64,000 nucleotides of DNA from Streptomyces lincolnensis. GTDB lineage: Bacteria; Actinomycetota; Actinomycetes; Streptomycetales; Streptomycetaceae. The notes beneath the pieces are model-generated. The model searched no databases, was not told the DNA's origin, and saw only the letters and a program-made list of their open reading frames with translations. Location: NCBI RefSeq assembly GCF_001685355.1, contig NZ_CP016438.1, positions 4,030,001-4,094,000 on the forward strand, in the 5' to 3' direction. Position 1 is the stretch's first letter; each line of letters starts with the position of its first letter. Positions 16,501 to 25,852 of the stretch are shown here, piece after piece. Made by a program: the position numbers and the translations under genes.

Positions 16501-18488
16501 CGTCCGTCGTCGCCGAGGTAGTCGCCGCTCCCGCTCTTCGGCTGGGGCATGCGCAGCCCGAAGTCGTAGATCCAGGCCACGCTCCGGTCGGAGCAGCGCA
16601 GTTCGTACGGCCGCTCGTCCACGACCTCGACGCCGAGCCGGCTGAGGACCGGCAGCACCGCGGACAGGGAGATGGAGTCACCCTTGCGGTAGATCTTGAA
16701 CCGGCGCTCCTCGGGCGCGGAGCCCACGGGCTCGTACAGGCTGAGCGCGAAGCTCTTCTCCTCGCTGAGCTGTTCGAGGTTCGCGAGGTCGGCGACCGCG
16801 GCACGCGGATTGTGGTCGGCCTTGTAGCCCTCGGGAACGGCGTTGCCGTAGCGGCGCAGCAGTTCGGCGGCGCGCTCCTCGCCGAACTCGGCGTTGAGCG
16901 CCTCCGCGAAGCCGTCCGCCCAGGACCGCGCGGCCTCCACCAGACGCGCCTCGATGCGGTCCTTGTCGGCGTCGGACAGCTCCGGCAGCTCGGTGCCCTG
17001 CGCGACCCGGACGACGAAGTGCAGCCGGGAGAGGATCGACTCGGTGTTCCAGGCGGTGAAGTCGACGCTGGTACCGCCGAGTTCCTCCTTGAGGATGTCG
17101 ATGATCCGCAGGCGGACGCCGGTGGTGTACCGGTCGCGGGGCAGGTACACGAGGGCCGAGTAGTAGCGGCCGTACTCGTCCTGGCGCAGGTACAGCCGCA
17201 GCCGCCTGCGCTCCTGGAGGTACAGGACCGAGGTGACGATGGCCTGCAACTCGTCGGGCGGGGTCTGAAAGAGCTCGTCCCGCGGGTAGGTCTCCAGGAT
17301 CTGGAGCAGGTCGCGCCCGTCATGGCTGTTGGGCGAGAACCCGGCACGCTCCAGCACCTCGGAGACCTTGCGCCGGATGACGGGCACCCGGCGCACCGAC
17401 TCGGTGTACGCGGCCGAGGAGAACAGCCCGAGGAAACGCCGCTCGCCCACCACATTGCCGTCGGCGTCGAACTTCTTGACCCCGATGTAGTCGAGGTACG
17501 ACGGCCGGTGCACGGTGGCCCGGCTGTTGGCCTTGGTCAGCACCAGGAGCTTGTGCTCGCGGGCCTTGGCCCGGGCGTCGGCCGGCAGCCGCTCGAAGGA
17601 CGGGCTGACGGGGTGGCTCTCGCCGTCGGCGTGGTGCGGGTCGGAGCGCAGGATGCCGAGGCCGGTGCCGGGGACGGCGGCCAGGGAGTCGTCCTGCCGC
17701 AGTTGGTACTCGCGGTAGCCGAGGAAGGTGAAGTGGTCGGCGGCCAGCCAGCGCAGCAGCTCGCGGGCCTCCTCGATCTCCTGCTCGCGCAGGTCCGAGG
17801 CGATGGGCTCCTTCGGCAGTTCGTCGGCCATGCGCAGGGCCGCGTCCCGCATCTTGTCCCAGTCCTCGACGGCCTCGCGGGCGTCCGACAGGACGCGCAG
17901 CAGGTCGGCGGTGATCTGCTTCAGGTCTCCGCGGTCGGTCTCACGGTCGATCTCTACGTGGATCCAGGACTCGGTGTACGCGTCGTGCGGGAGGTCGCCG
18001 GCGGCCGGTGCGGTGAGCACCTCGATGAGCTTGCCGGTGACATCGCGCCGGACGACGATCTGGGGGTGGATGACGACGTGGATGCCGCGTCCCTGCCGCG
18101 TCAGTTCGTTCGTCACCGAGTCCACGAGGAAGGGCATGTCGTCGGTGACCACCTCGACGACGGAGTGGCTGCACGTCCAGCCGTTCTCCTCGACGGTCGG
18201 GGTGTGCACCCGCACGTTGGCCGTACCCTGCGGGCGGGTTTCGGCCAGCCGGTAGTGCGAGAGTGCGGCGCCGAAGACGTCGACCGGTTCGCGGTCGCCG
18301 AGGTCCTCCGGGGCGGTGTGCAGGTAGTAGCGCTGGAGGAACGCGAGCACGGTCTCGCTGTCCGGGGTGCCGGATGTGCTCGCGTCCGTCGTCCCGGTCG
18401 GTAGGTGCCCCCCGACCGGGCTGTTCTCAGCTACCCGGGCGGCCCTCTCGAGCAGCTCGGCCTTGGCTTCGTCCAGCTTGGTCTGCAT
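13548..18488 (-). CDS. gdh: NAD-specific glutamate dehydrogenase, large (about 180 kDa) type
   Basis: This 1646-residue protein belongs to the very large GDH class found in Streptomyces and Pseudomonas. It deaminates glutamate to 2-oxoglutarate and ammonia with NAD+. A long regulatory N-terminal half precedes the catalytic core, which contains VPVGAKGGFV (near residue 880, the substrate lysine region) and the motifs DISGDMSGDVFGNGML-like and GVGGNLGLT-like (here GIGDMSGDVFGNGML and GEGGNLGLTQ) of the nucleotide domain. The ATG at 18488 is preceded by AGAGGACA. It is transcribed alone, convergent with the exporter genes. Its length and motif order match the family. Confidence 0.95.
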   Translation of the reverse strand: MQTKLDEAKAELLERAARVAENSPVGGHLPTGTTDASTSGTPDSETVLAFLQRYYLHTAPEDLGDREPVDVFGAALSHYRLAETRPQGTANVRVHTPTVEENGWTCSHSVVEVVTDDMPFLVDSVTNELTRQGRGIHVVIHPQIVVRRDVTGKLIEVLTAPAAGDLPHDAYTESWIHVEIDRETDRGDLKQITADLLRVLSDAREAVEDWDKMRDAALRMADELPKEPIASDLREQEIEEARELLRWLAADHFTFLGYREYQLRQDDSLAAVPGTGLGILRSDPHHADGESHPVSPSFERLPADARAKAREHKLLVLTKANSRATVHRPSYLDYIGVKKFDADGNVVGERRFLGLFSSAAYTESVRRVPVIRRKVSEVLERAGFSPNSHDGRDLLQILETYPRDELFQTPPDELQAIVTSVLYLQERRRLRLYLRQDEYGRYYSALVYLPRDRYTTGVRLRIIDILKEELGGTSVDFTAWNTESILSRLHFVVRVAQGTELPELSDADKDRIEARLVEAARSWADGFAEALNAEFGEERAAELLRRYGNAVPEGYKADHNPRAAVADLANLEQLSEEKSFALSLYEPVGSAPEERRFKIYRKGDSISLSAVLPVLSRLGVEVVDERPYELRCSDRSVAWIYDFGLRMPQPKSGSGDYLGDDGRERFQDAFAATWTGQAENDGFNALVLSAGLNWRQAMVLRAYAKYLRQAGSTFSQDYMEDTLRNNVHTTRLLVSLFEARMSPDRQRAGHEIVDALLEEVDAALDQVASLDEDRILRSFLTVIKATLRTNFFQEAAGGKPHDYVSMKFDPQAIPDLPAPRPAYEIWVYSPRVEGVHLRFGKVARGGLRWSDRREDFRTEILGLVKAQMVKNTVIVPVGAKGGFVAKQLPDPSVDRDAWLAEGVASYKTFISALLDITDNMVAGEVVPPADVVRHDEDDTYLVVAADKGTATFSDIANGVAEQYNFWLGDAFASGGSAGYDHKGMGITARGAWESVKRHFQELGVNTQAEDFTVVGIGDMSGDVFGNGMLLSEHIRLVAAFDHRHIFIDPKPEAATSYAERRRVFELPRSSWADYDTGLISAGGGVFPRTAKAIPVNAHIREALGIEGKVAKMTPADLMKAILKAPVDLLWNGGIGTYVKASTETHADVGDKANDPIRVDGADLRVKVVGEGGNLGLTQLGRIEFALHGGRINTDAIDNSAGVDTSDHEVNIKILLNGLVADGDMTVKQRNKLLAEMTDEVGHLVLRNNYAQNTAIANALAQSKDMLHAQQRYLRHLVREGLLDRALEFLPTDRQIRERLGAGQGLTSPETAVLLAYTKITVAEELLHTSLPDDPYLRGLLHTYFPAALREQFAERIDGHPLHREITTTVLVNDTVNTGGTTYLHRLREETGASLEEIVRAQTAARAIFRSGVVWDGVEELDNRVEAAVQTRIRLHSRRLVERGTRWLLNNRPQPLQLAETVDFFGDRVELVWSQLPKLLKGADLEWYQKIYDELSAAGVPVELATRVAGFSSAFPTLDIVSVGDRMGRDPMDVAEVYYDLADRLHMTQLMDRIIELPRADRWQSMARASIREDLYAAHSALTSDVLAVGNGTSTPEQRFKAWEEKNAAILGRARTTLDEIQGSETFDLANLSVAMRTMRTLLRTHS

Positions 18489-19030
18489 TGTCCTCTGGCT
18501 CCTGTCGCGCGCCGTTGCGTGACGTAGAAGGAAGTACGGTCTCTTCCCCTGCGGCTCGACGCCACGGCCCGGGGTCTCCGGTCTGGTCCGACGCTATGCC
18601 GCAAGATGAGATGAGCGGTGAAATATGAGCCACTTTTGAGCTGCCCGGGGAGTGTGACGCTACTCTCTGCGGCGCCCGTCCCCAGGTGGCGTGTGGCGTC
18701 CTGGGAGCCGTGGCGGCCCCCTCCCGCCCGCGAAGACCAGCGACCGCCGCCCGGCCACGGAGGTGTTCCGTGCTTTCCGGGCGCGGGGCGGGGGCAGCAG
18801 TGCCCCCGCGAGCTATCGCGCTGATCACGCCACCAGGCTATCGCTCCTTACAGGGGCCCCGTCATGAGCCGGATGTGTACAAAACCAGGGGTGGAACTTC
18901 GACACTTTGCACAAGTCCCCCGCCTCCGTCCGCCGACAGCGCTCTCCGTCCGTCCCCGGCCCGCCTCCCCTCCGCACCCGCCTTCGCGCGCCCCCTTGGC
19001 AAGTCGGCGCCCCGGATGCACGTTGCCGAC
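18489..19030. other. Intergenic region of about 540 bp
   Basis: The region lies between the divergent glutamate dehydrogenase and DJ-1-family genes and must hold both promoters. Open frames here have no recognisable protein character. The only AT-richer spots are near 18595-18645 and 18875-18920 (ATGTGTACAAAACC). I see no clear dyad, RNA gene or terminator. Confidence 0.4.
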
Positions 19031-19597
19031 ATGACCGCGAAAATCCTCATCGTCACCGGCGACGCAGCAGAGTCGCTGGAGGTCCTGTACCCCTACCAGC
19101 GCCTCCGCGAGGAGGGCTACGACGTCCATATCGCCGCCCCCGCCCGCAAGAAGCTCCGGTTCGTGGTCCACGACTTCGAACCCGGCTTCGACACCTACAC
19201 CGAGAAACCCGGCTACTCCTGGCCCGCCGATCTGGCCTTCGCCGAGGTCGATCCCGGCCAGTACGCCGCTCTCGTCATCCCCGGCGGCCGCGCTCCCGAG
19301 TACCTGCGCAACGACCCCGAACTCCGCAAGATCCTCAAGTCCTTCTTCGACTCCGACAAACCCGTCGCCCAGATCTGCCACGGCCCGCTGCTCACCGCCG
19401 CGGTCGACGGCCTCCGCGGCCGCCGCGTCACGGCGTACCCCGCTCTGGAACTGGACATGCAGGCCGCCGGCGCCACCTTCCAGGACGCCGAGACCGTCGT
19501 GGACGGCACCCTCGTCTCCGCCCGGGCCTGGCCGGACCACTCCCGCTGGATGCGGGAGTTCCTGACGGTGCTGCGGGCGAAGGCACCGGTGACGTGA
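19031..19597 (+). CDS. DJ-1/PfpI-family protein
   Basis: The 188-residue protein has the alpha/beta fold signature KILIVTGDAAESLEVLYPYQRL at its start and the nucleophile elbow AQICHGPLL with the reactive cysteine, preceded by LVIPGGRAPEYLR. Members act as glyoxalases, deglycase-like or stress proteins; the individual activity cannot be told. Two in-frame ATGs (19016 and 19031) are possible; neither has a strong ribosome site, and the second matches the usual N-terminus. Confidence 0.85.
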   Translation: MTAKILIVTGDAAESLEVLYPYQRLREEGYDVHIAAPARKKLRFVVHDFEPGFDTYTEKPGYSWPADLAFAEVDPGQYAALVIPGGRAPEYLRNDPELRKILKSFFDSDKPVAQICHGPLLTAAVDGLRGRRVTAYPALELDMQAAGATFQDAETVVDGTLVSARAWPDHSRWMREFLTVLRAKAPVT

Positions 19598-19664
19598 CGT
19601 GACGGACGGGGCGGCGGGCGGTCGCCGCATGCCCGCACGTCTCCAGGCCCCCAGGCCAGACGCC

Positions 19665-20330
19665 TTACGCCGCCAGCCGCTGCGCCTCCACCACGGCCTC
19701 CTCCAGCGAGTCCACGACCGGCACCCCCACCGCTTCCAGGCTCACCCGACTGTGCGACCCCCCGGTGTACAGGACGGCCCGAGCCCCCACGTGCAGAGCC
19801 GCCACCGCGTCATCCGCGGCGTCCCCGATCACCACCGTACGAGTGGGATCCACGTCGGCGAGCGCCGCGAGATGCCGCACCATGTGCTCCGCCTTGCTTC
19901 CCCCGGACGGCCCGGTCCGCCCGTCGACGCGTATGAAGTGCGCCTCGATCCCGAACCCGCGCACCAGCGGCACGAGTTCGTCATGGACGTACATGCTGAG
20001 GAGGGACTGGCTGCCACCCGCCGACCGCCACCCCGCGAGCAGCTCCGCCACTCCCGCCGTGAGCCCGCACCCCACCCGATGCTCGGCGTAGTACCGGTGG
20101 AAGGTCTCGTCCATGACCAACCACTCGGCCTCGGTGGGCAACCGACCCATCAGCCGCTCGTAGAACTTCGGCACCGGCACGCAGTACAGCGCCCGGTACT
20201 GCTCCATCGTGATCGGCGCCAGCCCCAACTCCGCGAACGCCGCGTTCGTCGCCCCGATGATCGCGTCATTGTCATGGAACAGCGTGCCGTTCCAGTCCCA
20301 GACAATGTGCGCGTCGCTCTGCTTCCCCAT
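19665..20330 (-). CDS. HAD-superfamily phosphatase
   Basis: The 221-residue haloacid-dehalogenase-fold hydrolase resembles phosphoglycolate phosphatases. Motif I is DWNGTL (12-17), with Asn where many members have Asp. A helical cap follows, then a lysine in GGSKAEHM and motif IV VIGDAADDAVAA. It probably removes phosphate from a small metabolite. ATG at 20330 is chosen over an upstream in-frame start at 20360 because motif I lies close to the N-terminus in the family. It is convergent with the DJ-1-family gene. Confidence 0.85.
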   Translation of the reverse strand: MGKQSDAHIVWDWNGTLFHDNDAIIGATNAAFAELGLAPITMEQYRALYCVPVPKFYERLMGRLPTEAEWLVMDETFHRYYAEHRVGCGLTAGVAELLAGWRSAGGSQSLLSMYVHDELVPLVRGFGIEAHFIRVDGRTGPSGGSKAEHMVRHLAALADVDPTRTVVIGDAADDAVAALHVGARAVLYTGGSHSRVSLEAVGVPVVDSLEEAVVEAQRLAA

Positions 20331-20441
20331 GACAAAAACGGTACCCGCCACCACTGACAATCAAGAGACCCGGAGGTCGGAGCAGAGGCCGGAGAGGGAG
20401 AGAGGGGAAGGAGCCCGGCGGCCGCCGCCGCGGGCGGAGGT

Positions 20442-20957
20442 TCAGTCCCCCAGCCCCACCAGGTTCGGAATCTCCTGCGTCGCGAACCACAGCAGTTCGT
20501 GGTCCTCGGCCCCGTCCACCACGAACTGCGCGTCGTCGTCCCCGCTGTCCGCCGCCCCGAGCGCCTCGGCCGCCGCGGTCACGTCCGCCTCCGCGTCATC
20601 CGCGTCGACGTGCACGGCCGCCGCCTTGCCCAGCGGTACGGCCCCGGCGATCCGCACCTCACCGAGCGCCGCTGAATCCAGTGCCCGGTCGGGGTCGGCG
20701 GTCGCCGTACCGTCGGGCACGTCCACGGCGACGACGACCCGGCGTCGAGCCGCCCCCGGATCCAACGCCACCAGCCGCAGCGAGGCCAGCGCGGCCCGGT
20801 TCAGCGCCGCGTACTCCAGTTCCTCGATGTCGTCGGAGAGGTACCACTCGCGCAACGCGGGCGTGACCGCGTAGGCGGTGGTCGGCCCGCTCCCCAGCTC
20901 TCCCGTCTTGTACGCCTCGGCGAGCCCGGGAAGGGTCAGGGGGACGTAGACGCGCAT
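20442..20957 (-). CDS. DUF6912-like conserved actinobacterial protein
   Basis: The 171-residue soluble protein begins MRVYVPLTLPGLAEAYKTGELG and contains a conserved segment on tyrosine/tryptophan-rich sequence (ALREWYLSDDIEELEYAALNRAA). The C-terminal half is very acidic, with DAD and GDDD runs, and ends HELLWFATQEIPNLVGLGD. It matches my recollection of an actinobacterial family of unknown function. No catalytic motif is visible. It is divergent from the Rv3235-like gene. Confidence 0.7.
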   Translation of the reverse strand: MRVYVPLTLPGLAEAYKTGELGSGPTTAYAVTPALREWYLSDDIEELEYAALNRAALASLRLVALDPGAARRRVVVAVDVPDGTATADPDRALDSAALGEVRIAGAVPLGKAAAVHVDADDAEADVTAAAEALGAADSGDDDAQFVVDGAEDHELLWFATQEIPNLVGLGD

Positions 20958-21302
20958 GGCCGGCCGCTTTCGTCGTCGGTTGAGTGGTCGTCGGAGGGAC
21001 TCCGCACGGGTTCCGGGAGGACGGTCGGCGTCTCCCGAAGACCTTCAGGATACGTGCGTGGCGTCCCCTTTCGAGTCCCTGCCCACGCCCCCTGGACCGT
21101 CAACCGGCCGCCGCGAAACTCACCCGCCCCACCCTCGTTCTCGTGGGCTTTTGCCCACCCGGACCACCCTGATAGGTGAACCGGCCGACCGCCCCGACCG
21201 GGACCCGAGTCTCCTTGCCGTCGCACCCCGTGACCCCGTACAAGATCCCCAAGCCAGAAGTTACCGCCCGGTACCACCCGGGCCGACCGAACGGGGACCG
21301 CC
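20958..21302. other. Intergenic region with a short hairpin and a candidate promoter
   Basis: This 345-bp gap separates divergent genes. A perfect hairpin, GTGGGC-TTTT-GCCCAC, lies at 21143-21158. Overlapping its right arm, TTGCCC (21151-21156), followed after 16 bases by TAGGTG, could be a vegetative promoter for the plus-strand gene. Otherwise nothing is evident. Confidence 0.4.
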
Positions 21303-21911
21303 ATGACCAAGGTCATGACCAGGGCGAACCACCAGCCGGGCACCCGCCCGCCGAACCGCCGCGACCTCCGCCGCCCGGGCGGTACACCGCCTCGCACGCC
21401 GGGTGGCGGTCCCGCCCGCACCACGGCCCCGGGCGGCCGGCCTCCGGGCTCACCGGGCGGCGGAAGGTCCGCCCGCACCAGGCCCGCGGACAGCCGCCCA
21501 CCGACCCTCACGGCCCCCTCCACCCCGACCGTCCCCGCCCAGGTCCCCCGCAGGCCTATGGTCCCGCAACCCCGCCCCACCGACCGCTTCGCCGATCTCC
21601 TCCTCGCGGTCCTCAGCGGCCGCCGCCCCGTCCACTGCATGCTCCGCCACACCGCGGGCCGCGCCTACGACGAACTGGCGTGGCTCGCCGAACGCGGCCC
21701 CCTGCGCACCACCCGAGGCACCATGCCCGTCGTACGCGACATCGGCTACGAGGTCACCCGCCCCGGCGCCATCGAGGCGTTCGCCCGTATCGGCGCCGGC
21801 GACCAGCTGCGCGCCATGGCCTTCCGGCTGGAACAGGGCCCCGATCTGCGCTGGCGCTGCACAGCGGTGGAACTGGGCGGCCCCCGCAGGCCCCACGCGG
21901 ACGACGGCTGA
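21303..21911 (+). CDS. Rv3235-like protein next to secA
   Basis: The 202-residue protein has a long Pro/Arg/Gly-rich, probably disordered N-terminal part (1 to about 90). A compact C-terminal domain follows (about 93-195: RFADLLLAVLSGRRPVHCML, then AFARIGAGDQLRAMAFRLE, then RWRCTAVELG). This domain matches the actinobacterial Rv3235 family, whose genes commonly sit beside secA. The function is unknown; association with secretion is only contextual. The start ATG follows CGAACGGGGACCGCC. It is convergent with secA across a terminator. Confidence 0.75.
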   Translation: MTKVMTRANHQPGTRPPNRRDLRRPGGTPPRTPGGGPARTTAPGGRPPGSPGGGRSARTRPADSRPPTLTAPSTPTVPAQVPRRPMVPQPRPTDRFADLLLAVLSGRRPVHCMLRHTAGRAYDELAWLAERGPLRTTRGTMPVVRDIGYEVTRPGAIEAFARIGAGDQLRAMAFRLEQGPDLRWRCTAVELGGPRRPHADDG

Positions 21912-21967
21912 CCCGGCACAGGTGGCTTGCCCCCCGCCCCCCAACCACACTGCGTCCGGGCACACGC

Positions 21968-22001
21968 AAGGGCCGGGCCCCCCTCGGGTGACCCGGCCCT
22001 T
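21968..22001. terminator. Bidirectional terminator between the Rv3235-like gene and secA
   Basis: A perfect 10-bp stem, AAGGGCCGGG with CCCGGCCCTT, encloses a 14-base loop between two convergent genes. Confidence 0.75.
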
Positions 22002-22053
22002 CACTCCGCTACGGCGCCACAGGCGGCCGCACCGTCACATCACTTCCGGCGAC

Positions 22054-24891
22054 TCACTTCTTACGACGCCGACCACCACGGGACTGCTTGCGACGCTCCG
22101 CACGCGTGAGGCCGTCGGACTCCGAACGCACCGGCTCGTCCTCGGCGAAGTCGCCCTCGACGACACCGCCTTCACCGTCCACGGTCGGCGCGGAGAAGTG
22201 CAGCTCACGCCGCTGCGGCACATCGAGACCCTTCGCGCGGATCTCGGGACGCGCGCCCGCCTGCGCCGGCACCGCGTCCTGCTTGTCGAGCGACGGCTTG
22301 GCGTCCTCGACCGGGACCTCCTCGACCTGCTGCTCGACCTGGACCTCCAGGTTGAACAGGTAGCCGACGGACTCCTCCTTGATGCCCTCCATCATGGCGG
22401 TGAACATGTCGAAGCCCTCGCGCTGGTACTCCACCAGCGGGTCCTTCTGCGCCATCGCGCGCAGGCCGATGCCCTCCTGGAGGTAGTCCATCTCGTAGAG
22501 GTGCTCGCGCCACTTGCGGTCCAGGACCGACAGCACGACCCGGCGCTCCAGCTCACGCATGATCTCGGAGCCGAGCTGCGCCTCACGCTCCGCGTACTGG
22601 TCGTGGATGTCGTCCTTGATGGACTCGGAGATGAACTCGGCGGTCAGCCCGGCCCGGTCGCCGGCCGCCTCCTCCAGCTCCTCGACGGTGACCTTCACCG
22701 GGTAGAGCTGCTTGAACGCGCCCCACAGCCGGTCGAGGTCCCAGTCCTCCGGGAAGCCCTCGGCGGTCTCCGCACCGACGTAGGCGTCGATGGTGTCGTC
22801 CATGAAGTGCTGCACCTGCTCGTGCAGGTCCTCGCCCTTCAGGACACGGCGCCGCTCGCCGTAGATGACCTCGCGCTGGCGGTTGAGGACCTCGTCGTAC
22901 TTCAGGACGTTCTTACGGGTCTCGAAGTTCTGCTGCTCGACCTGCGACTGGGCGGACGCGATCGCGCGCGTGACCATCTTGTTCTCGATCGGCACGTCGT
23001 CCGGGACGTTCGCCATCGACATCACACGCTCGACCATCTGGGCCTTGAACAGGCGCATCAGGTCGTCGCCGAGGGAGAGGTAGAAGCGGGACTCGCCCGG
23101 GTCGCCCTGACGGCCGGAACGACCGCGCAGCTGGTTGTCGATACGGCGCGACTCGTGCCGCTCGGTGCCGAGGACGTAGAGGCCGCCGAGGTCCTTGACC
23201 TCCTCGAACTCCGTCTTGACCGCCTGCTCGGCGTTCTTCAGGGCGGCGGGCAGGGCCGCGGCCCACTCCTCGATGTGCTCCTCGGGGTCGAGGCCGCGCT
23301 GGCGCAGCTCCGCCTCGGCGAGGTCCTCGGGGTTGCCGCCGAGCTTGATGTCCGTACCACGGCCGGCCATGTTCGTCGCCACGGTCACGGCGCCCTTGCG
23401 GCCGGCCTGGGCGACGATCGTCGCCTCACGGTCGTGCTGCTTGGCGTTCAGCACCTCGTGCTGGATGCCGCGCTTGGACAACTGCTGCGACAGGTACTCG
23501 GACTTCTCGACCGACGTCGTACCGACGAGGATCGGCTGGCCCTTCTCGTGCTTCTCGGCGATGTCGTCGACGACCGCCTCGAACTTCGCGACCTCGGTGC
23601 GGTAGATCAGGTCCGACTGGTCCTTGCGGATCATCGGCCGGTTGGTCGGGATCGGCACCACGCCGAGCTTGTAGATCTGGTGGAACTCGGCGGCCTCGGT
23701 CATCGCCGTACCGGTCATGCCGCACAGACCGGGCTGTTCCTTGTCGTTGTGGTCGTGGCGCTTGTAGAGGCGGAAGAAGTTCTGGAGGGTGATCGTGGCG
23801 AGCGTCTGGTTCTCGTCCTTGATGTCCACCCCTTCCTTCGCCTCGATCGCCTGGTGCATGCCCTCGTTGTAGCGGCGGCCGGCGAGGATACGGCCGGTGT
23901 GCTCGTCGACGATCATGACTTCGCCGTCCATGACGACGTAGTCCTTGTCCTTCTTGAAGAGCTCCTTCGCCTTGATGGCGTTGTTCAGGTAGCCCACCAG
24001 AGGCGTGTTGACCGACTCGTAGAGGTTGTCGATGCCCAGCCAGTCCTCGACCTTGCTGACACCGGACTCGTGGATGGCGACCGTGCGCTTCTTCTCGTCG
24101 ACGTCGTAGTCGCCGGTCTCCTCGACGCCCTTGAGCGGGTTGCCGGCCTCGCCCCGCTTCAGGCGGGTGACCAGCTTGGCGAAGTCGCCGTACCACTTGG
24201 TGGCCTGGTCGGCCGGACCGGAGATGATCAGCGGCGTACGGGCCTCGTCGACGAGGATGGAGTCGACCTCGTCGACGATGGCGAAGTTGTGGCCGCGCTG
24301 GACGAGCTCGTCATGGGACCAGGCCATGTTGTCTCGCAGGTAGTCGAAGCCGAACTCGTTGTTCGTGCCGTAGGTGATGTCGCACGCGTACTGCTCACGA
24401 CGCTGGGACGGCGTCATGTTCGCGAGGATGCAGCCGACTTCCAGGCCCAGGAACTTGTGGACCCGGCCCATCATCTCGGAGTCGCGCTCGGCCAGGTAGT
24501 CGTTCACCGTGATCAGGTGGACGCCCTTGCCGGACAGCGCGTTCAGATACGCGGGCAGGGTGCCGACGAGGGTCTTGCCCTCACCGGTCTTCATCTCGGC
24601 GACGTAGCCGAGGTGGAGGGCGGCGCCGCCCATGATCTGCACGTCGTAGTGGCGCTGGCCAAGAACGCGCTTGGCGGCCTCACGGACGGTGGCGAACGCC
24701 TCGGGCAGCAGGTCGTCCAGGGTCTCGCCGTCGGCGTAGCGCTGCTTGTACTCCTCGGTGAGGGCGCGCAGCTCGGCGTCGGAGAGGTCGACGAAGTCCT
24801 CTTCGATGGAGTTGACCTGGTCCGCGATGCGGTGCAGCTTGCGCAGGATCTTGCCTTCGCCTGCACGCATGATCTTCGAGAGGACGGACAC
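22054..24891 (-). CDS. secA: Protein translocase ATPase SecA
   Basis: The 945-residue motor drives preproteins through SecYEG. Visible motifs are Walker A MKTGEGKT (100-107), [19 protein letters not shown] (207 on), GTSVEKSE and the second-nucleotide-domain segment [13 protein letters not shown]. The C-terminus is an acidic linker ending in a basic tail (SRGGRRRKK) and lacks the cysteine zinc-binding motif seen in many SecAs, as is usual in actinobacteria. The GTG at 24891 follows AAGGAGACC; a longer in-frame start at 24954 lacks a ribosome site. Confidence 0.97.
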   Translation of the reverse strand: MSVLSKIMRAGEGKILRKLHRIADQVNSIEEDFVDLSDAELRALTEEYKQRYADGETLDDLLPEAFATVREAAKRVLGQRHYDVQIMGGAALHLGYVAEMKTGEGKTLVGTLPAYLNALSGKGVHLITVNDYLAERDSEMMGRVHKFLGLEVGCILANMTPSQRREQYACDITYGTNNEFGFDYLRDNMAWSHDELVQRGHNFAIVDEVDSILVDEARTPLIISGPADQATKWYGDFAKLVTRLKRGEAGNPLKGVEETGDYDVDEKKRTVAIHESGVSKVEDWLGIDNLYESVNTPLVGYLNNAIKAKELFKKDKDYVVMDGEVMIVDEHTGRILAGRRYNEGMHQAIEAKEGVDIKDENQTLATITLQNFFRLYKRHDHNDKEQPGLCGMTGTAMTEAAEFHQIYKLGVVPIPTNRPMIRKDQSDLIYRTEVAKFEAVVDDIAEKHEKGQPILVGTTSVEKSEYLSQQLSKRGIQHEVLNAKQHDREATIVAQAGRKGAVTVATNMAGRGTDIKLGGNPEDLAEAELRQRGLDPEEHIEEWAAALPAALKNAEQAVKTEFEEVKDLGGLYVLGTERHESRRIDNQLRGRSGRQGDPGESRFYLSLGDDLMRLFKAQMVERVMSMANVPDDVPIENKMVTRAIASAQSQVEQQNFETRKNVLKYDEVLNRQREVIYGERRRVLKGEDLHEQVQHFMDDTIDAYVGAETAEGFPEDWDLDRLWGAFKQLYPVKVTVEELEEAAGDRAGLTAEFISESIKDDIHDQYAEREAQLGSEIMRELERRVVLSVLDRKWREHLYEMDYLQEGIGLRAMAQKDPLVEYQREGFDMFTAMMEGIKEESVGYLFNLEVQVEQQVEEVPVEDAKPSLDKQDAVPAQAGARPEIRAKGLDVPQRRELHFSAPTVDGEGGVVEGDFAEDEPVRSESDGLTRAERRKQSRGGRRRKK

Positions 24892-25161
24892 GGGGCTTGG
24901 TCTCCTTGCCGGTCGGGCCTGGGACGGTCGGTTGCCATGTGACTCACTGAGCAACGGCCATCGTATGCGAGGACCCCACCGCGCCGGGAGGCCTGCCGGG
25001 TAGGCCGACTGTCAGCTCTTTCCATTCTGCTTCACAGGGGACAACGGTCGGGGTACGCGGATGGTGCCGCGACCCGGCCACGAATTGCGCGAATTGTGAT
25101 CGCCCGCTCACACACGGCGAAAAGATGGCGCGCTCATCGGCCTCCTGAGCAGAATCGGCCG

Positions 25162-25743
25162 ATGGACCCCGTCACGCTCACCACCGGCCGTCTCCTGTTG
25201 CGCACGGTCGGCCCGCAGGACACCGACGTCGTGTACGCCGCCGCCCAGGATCCCGAGATCCAGCGCTGGACCACGATCCCGGTCCCGTACCTGCCCGAGC
25301 ACGCCCGCAGCTTCACGGACCAACTGGTCCCGGAGGGCTGGGCGAACGGCTCGATGCTCACCTGGGGTCTCTTCCTCCCCGAAGGGGAGGAGTTGGTGGG
25401 CATGCTCAGCCTCACCATGCGCACCCTGGGCGCGGCCGAGGTCGGTTTCTGGAGCGCCGGGCGACATCGTGGCCGCGGCTACGTCACCGAGGCCGTTCTC
25501 GCCGTGGCCCGCTGGGCCTTCACCGACCTCTCGCTCGACCGCGTGGAATGGCGGGCGGAGGTCGGCAACACGGCCTCCCGCGCGGTCGCGGAACGCGCCG
25601 GGTTCGTCATCGAGGGCGTCATGCGCTCCGCGATCATCCACCGGGGCGCCCGCCGGGACTGCTGGGTGGGCGCGCTCCTCCCGTCGGACCTCGCGCTGCC
25701 GTCGACGGCGCCCTATCTGCCGGCGCCGGTGCAGCCGGCCTAG
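25162..25743 (+). CDS. GNAT-family N-acetyltransferase (RimJ/RimL-like)
   Basis: The 193-residue protein begins with the LTTGRLLLRTVGPQD segment of the Acetyltransf_3 branch. It has an acetyl-CoA loop HRGRGYVTEAVLAVARWAF and a conserved VGNTASRAVAERAGFVIEGVMRSAI region. It resembles RimJ/RimL-type enzymes that acetylate protein N-termini or small amines; the substrate is unknown. The ATG at 25162 fits the family start. It is divergent from secA. Confidence 0.85.
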   Translation: MDPVTLTTGRLLLRTVGPQDTDVVYAAAQDPEIQRWTTIPVPYLPEHARSFTDQLVPEGWANGSMLTWGLFLPEGEELVGMLSLTMRTLGAAEVGFWSAGRHRGRGYVTEAVLAVARWAFTDLSLDRVEWRAEVGNTASRAVAERAGFVIEGVMRSAIIHRGARRDCWVGALLPSDLALPSTAPYLPAPVQPA

Positions 25744-25852
25744 CCGTCGGCGCGGGCAGGGCGTCACCGCGGGCCGGCCGTCACCGCGCGCATTTCTGGA
25801 CGAATCAGCAGCTCAGCACCCGTTGTCAGTGCCACCCCCTATCGTGCGGCCC

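Noticed and set aside
13344..18404. A 1686-codon open frame opposite the glutamate dehydrogenase gene
   Set aside because: It is antisense to a clear enzyme gene, its translation is Arg/Gly/Val/Asp-rich with no domain, and such long antisense frames are expected from high third-position GC.
19590..19612. Short GTGAC tandem repeat after the DJ-1-family gene
   Set aside because: Three imperfect copies only; no symmetry or known function.
21403..24942. A 1179-codon plus-strand open frame opposite secA
   Set aside because: The translation is dominated by Leu/Val/Asp/Gly repeats typical of the complement of a GC-rich gene. SecA on the other strand has all its motifs.
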